Positions 60,640 to 64,000 of a stretch of DNA of 64,000 bases are shown piece after piece (the stretch's first letter is position 1; the number at the start of each line of letters is the position of its first letter). The notes below the pieces were generated by a model. That model made no database searches. It had not been told where the DNA came from and worked only from the letters and a program-made list of their open reading frames with translations. A program made the position numbers and the translations under genes. This DNA comes from Diadema setosum (taxonomy: Eukaryota; Echinodermata; Echinoidea; Diadematoida; Diadematidae), in the NCBI GenBank assembly GCA_033980235.1, contig CM067067.1, positions 24,118,603-24,182,602 on the forward strand, written 5' to 3'.

Positions 60640-61829
60640 GGTTGCTTCTTCTTCTTCTTCTTCTTTGGGATGATCTCCTTAGCTGTGCTTAACACTGCTT
60701 CTTTCATTCCTTCCCACAGTTCATTGGGAGACAGTTCTTCATCATCAATCTGAAGAAGTGCCTGAAATCTATTGCTCACACTAACAGTGTTCTGCTCCGG
60801 TATGTTGTCTACATCAAACCTTAATGGTGGTGTCTCTTTCTTCTTTACTTTGAGCTTTAGTTTCAGCTGTGCAACCAGAAGCTGGTGGTCACTCCCACAG
60901 TCTGCACCTGGTCTTGTCCGAACACTGAGCAGTGAAGAGCGCCATCTTCTTTTAACGAGGATATAGTCAATCTGGTTTCTTACATTGTCCCCGGGGCTCT
61001 TCCATGTCCATAGTCTTCGGGGGTGCTGCTGGAAGAAAGTGTTTCCAACAATTAGGTCATTAGCTTGGCAGAAATCTTCCAAACTATCTCCACGTTCATT
61101 TCTTTCTCCCAATCCATATTTTCCGACGATCTTAGACTTGGTCACTGATTTGCCAATTTTTGCATTCCAGTCTCCCATTATCACAAGAACATCTTTGTTC
61201 GGAATCTTGTCAAGAGTATCTTGGAGCTGACCATAAAAGTCTTCCATGGCTTCATCAGATGAAGTAGATGTTGGCGCATAGACCTGGATGACGGAGATGT
61301 TAAATGGGTGACCTTCCAGTTTGAGAGTAATAATTCTTTTGCTTATTGGGTTGAAACCCAAGAAAGACTTAGCCGAGTTTTTGTCCAGGATGAAGCCTAC
61401 TCCGTGTTCCCTCTTTCCGCCGTCTTTGCCTGAATACACAACTGTGTAGCCATCTTCGGTAGTGAAACGACCTGGGTTGAGCCACCAAGTCTCTGAAATA
61501 CCAAGCGCACTGATATTTTGTTCTCCCATTCGGGTTATGATGATCTCCATCTTGTCAGCATTCATTCCTTGAACATTCCATGTCCCTATAATTCTAGGTT
61601 TTCTCAGGTTTGTGCTGCTCCTTTCATGCACAGGATTATCGGCAGTATATTCTGCGTCCTTACAGCTGTGCCTAGTCGGTGCAACACGCTCCTCTTCCCC
61701 AGTAGCCATTGACGCATCATCTGGCCTGCGGGTCCCACCATCAGATGCCGGTTTTCCACAATGTTTACGAACTCTCATAGGAACTATCGTGGCCAAGAAA
61801 ATGCAGTGGGTGGCCGGGTCCTTCTGCAT
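60603..61829 (-). pseudogene. LINE endonuclease (EEP/APE-type) region
   Basis: 408 codons. Residues about 85-120 contain IGTWNVQGMN and SALGISETWW; then QVYAPTSTSS, VIMGDWNAKIG, NQIDYILVKRRW and GSDHQLLVAQ. These match the catalytic Asn, Glu, Asp-x-Asn, Asp and Ser-Asp-His motifs of LINE endonucleases, which nick the target DNA. Upstream in another frame (61784-61969) lies a short piece, KPATPPVSNWRMVRRVAGHP, probably the N-terminal part displaced by a frameshift. The frame runs out in a lysine tract coded by an AAG repeat (about 60645-60665), where the shift to the RT frame occurs. Confidence 0.85.
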
Positions 61830-62340
61830 TGCTGGATGGCCATCGTTGACTCTCCAGAGTCGATGTCCTTAAGATAGATCTTGTTTTTAGTTCCACCAGG
61901 GTGTCCAGCCACCCTCCTCACCATTCTCCAGTTGGAGACTGGTGGGGTTGCCGGTTTAGTCGCCGACAATCCGACCCTGAAACAGGTTGTACTGGGCTAC
62001 AGGGTACCAGTAGCAAATCATCCTGACCTGACATGAAGATACCTTGAACAATATCCAAGATACAGAGAAAAAAAGTAAAATTTTAACATTTTCACTTGAC
62101 CTTTTCACATTTGACCTTAACCTTAGGACCCCAAACTTTTACCAGTGAATTTTAATTGGGTAATACCTGTATACACTAAGTTTCAAGAAAATATCTTTAG
62201 GCATTGCAGAGATATGAGGGAAATAGTGAAATTTTAAGCATTTGACCTCGACCTTTTGACTTTTGACCTTGAGCATGTGCACCCAAAAGTTGATCGGCAG
62301 AAATTCACCCCCAATACACATACATGCTAAATTTCAGGTT

Positions 62341-62371
<31 letters not shown>

Positions 62372-62475
62372 TTACGCTCTCCACAAAATTCATTACGGAC
62401 GGAGAGAAGGACGGACGGAAGGACGGACAACCCGAAAACGTAATGCCTCCGGCACCACTTCTTGGCGGAGGCATA

Positions 62476-63301
62476 CAAAAGAATCTAGATTACATAGGTG
62501 AAGTAATCTTTGAAGATATGTAAATATTGATATGTACGGTATTGAAACTGTCGTGTTGATTATCCTTATGGTACGTTACCACTCTCGTGGAATTCACTAA
62601 GCTGGGTCCACTTTCTCGATTCGCCCGAAATCGTGGTCTTACTCGCGGACTAATCGTGCTGATCATCACATAATCAAATCTTGATGTCAGTCAAAGACAT
62701 TGTGTTGATCGTAGTAATTTTTCGAACAGTCCAATAATTCTTCTACGATCAACACGATTACCACCATAGACCTCAAGATGTGATAAGCCATGATAAGATC
62801 ACCACGGTCACTCGTAGACTAAGAATCGATTTGTGGTAGATAGTATACATGTATTAGCATATCGAGACTCGCGACAATGGCAACCTAGTAAAAGTGTTTA
62901 ACGTGCAATGTCAATAATCTTTAGGATATCGATCATGCACATTTATAGTTACTCTATCTAAAAAGGACCGGCGGACTAGTAGGGCATGGATATCTGAAAA
63001 CATTGGATGGTGTATTTAATTCATGCATGAGTTGTTATTCCAGCGGAACTTACATGCGCTCTATAAAGTGGATTGCACGTCAGATGCGCCTATAGCAGAT
63101 ACACTTCAAATCATTTTAGCAAATTTATCTAATTATAATAGATTTCTAATTTCTGTGGAAAACATGAAAATATTGTATTCGTTGTGGTTAAACATTTACA
63201 CTCTGAATAATATGTCTAATGTTTAACACATTAGTCATACACAAACATCCTTGAACACAAACACACACAACACAAAAGTATACAAACCTGCATAAATATA
63301 A

Positions 63302-63308
<7 letters not shown>
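62476..63308. other. Intergenic stretch upstream
   Basis: Contains an inverted pair GTGTTGATCGTAG (62702) / CTACGATCAACACG (62744), perhaps part of a decayed MITE from about 62620 to 62830. Nothing else recognised. Confidence 0.4.
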
Positions 63309-63352
<44 letters not shown>

Positions 63353-63354
63353 CA
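63309..63354. repeat. (TA)n microsatellite
   Basis: TA dinucleotides with one interruption. Confidence 0.95.
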
Positions 63355-64000
63355 TAGTTATAGTATATACATGCACACATACATACACGCATGCATGGTT
63401 AATGTTCCCTCAGACATTTCCCTCATGTTTTATAGATCCATGGTCTACTTAACCATAACTTTTTTCTCTCTCTCTCATTTTTGTATAATATTGATTATTA
63501 GTCACTCCTAACGGATTTAACAACCAAGTTTACGTTGTATTGCATTTAAATCAACCCATGTGATAAAATTAAGTGCATGAAATCATTTTTTATAAAAAAA
63601 AAAAACCAGAATTTGAAAGCGACTGGATTTGACTTGCAACTATTCGTTTTTATCAATGCCATTCCTTGGTATTTGTAATCTATCTATTAGTTTCTTGGCA
63701 ATAATAAACGTGTGAGCAATATGTTTAAAAACCATCAGGCGAACCACCAAAGAATGAGAACACGTATGTGCGATCTTATCTTGAAAAAATAAATTGATTT
63801 CATGCTATAGAGCATGGTGAGAAATATTTCGCTTGTGCGGTATACATGTAACTCTTATTTCGACATCTAAATAAAGCATTCGAGTTTGATGTTCAATGAA
63901 TGCATTAATGGCGTATTGAATAAATTCACGAAATTCACGACTGAGCTCATTTCCCCAGCATGAATGCCTGTGTGTGATATTGGAAGTGTGAGTATGTGTG
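63355..64000. other. Window end, no recognised feature
   Basis: A/T-rich sequence with short ATACAT and TCTC runs. No coding signal. Confidence 0.4.

Larger units (their letters stand above)
58791..62031 (-). mobile_element. Non-LTR retrotransposon (RTE-like), ~3.24 kb, frameshifted
   Basis: Runs on the minus strand from about 62031 to 58791, flanked by the direct repeat CATGAAGATA (58781-58790 and 62032-62041). It contains an apurinic-endonuclease-like region and a reverse transcriptase. The 3' end is TAGAGAGAGA rather than poly-A, as in elements with simple-repeat tails. One frameshift between endonuclease and RT, and two more in the RT, mean it is dead as read. Clade assignment (RTE-like, craniofacial development protein 2-type endonuclease) is from remembered resemblance. 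Confidence 0.88.
58242..62475 (-). mobile_element. Helitron-like element, family 1, split by a LINE
   Basis: The two halves 58242-58790 and 62032-62475 join in the order of other family members. The 5' end (minus) is TATGCCTCCGCCAAGAAG at 62475 and the GTCC-type tract lies at 62397-62428; the 3' end is truncated near 58242. The halves are separated by a 3.2-kb LINE flanked by CATGAAGATA. A 30-bp T-run at about 62341-62372 replaces part of the body. Confidence 0.6.

Overview
The window is animal genomic DNA: long introns, vertebrate-style GT-AG splice sites, abundant microsatellites and many small transposons. The gene architecture and repeat style suggest a marine invertebrate deuterostome, perhaps an echinoderm. 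The species guess rests on general impression only.

One protein-coding gene dominates and lies on the minus strand. I reconstructed 26 coding exons from 47216 down to 1036. Reading frame and intron phase agree at every junction. The gene starts with a signal-peptide exon (47053-47216), then two short exons that together form an EMI domain (44059-44151 and 43265-43374). Twenty-two exons follow (30242 down to 1784) carrying about 44 tandem laminin-type/MEGF-type EGF repeats. The last is a 69-bp exon without cysteines (1036-1104). The assembled part is 6,046 bp, about 2,015 residues. It has a splice donor at its last exon and no stop, so it continues beyond position 1, probably into a transmembrane/cytoplasmic part. 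This is an MEGF6/MEGF10/Draper/CED-1-like EMI-EGF protein with an unusually long EGF array.

The 13-kb third intron (30243-43264), the other introns and everything upstream of 47216 are filled with mobile elements. (1) Three families of non-autonomous Helitron-like (helentron/HINE-type) elements, at 1-56, 32188-33524, 36490-37450, 48093-49200, 49582-51944, about 56980-57209, and 58242-58790 plus 62032-62475. They share subterminal inverted repeats, end hairpins and, in two families, a CTAG-T 3' end. Their interiors are studded with AGGTCAAAGGTCA (DR1) motifs. (2) A 3.2-kb non-LTR retrotransposon (58791-62031, minus) with endonuclease and reverse transcriptase regions, inserted into one of those Helitron-like copies with a 10-bp target-site duplication. 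(3) Fragments of other LINEs, tRNA-derived SINEs and at least a dozen MITE/foldback families. Upstream of the gene (47.2-64 kb) I found no convincing second host gene. A CpG-rich stretch at 52.15-52.57 kb is the only candidate regulatory region there.

All splice sites and element borders were read by eye. No alignment or database search was possible.
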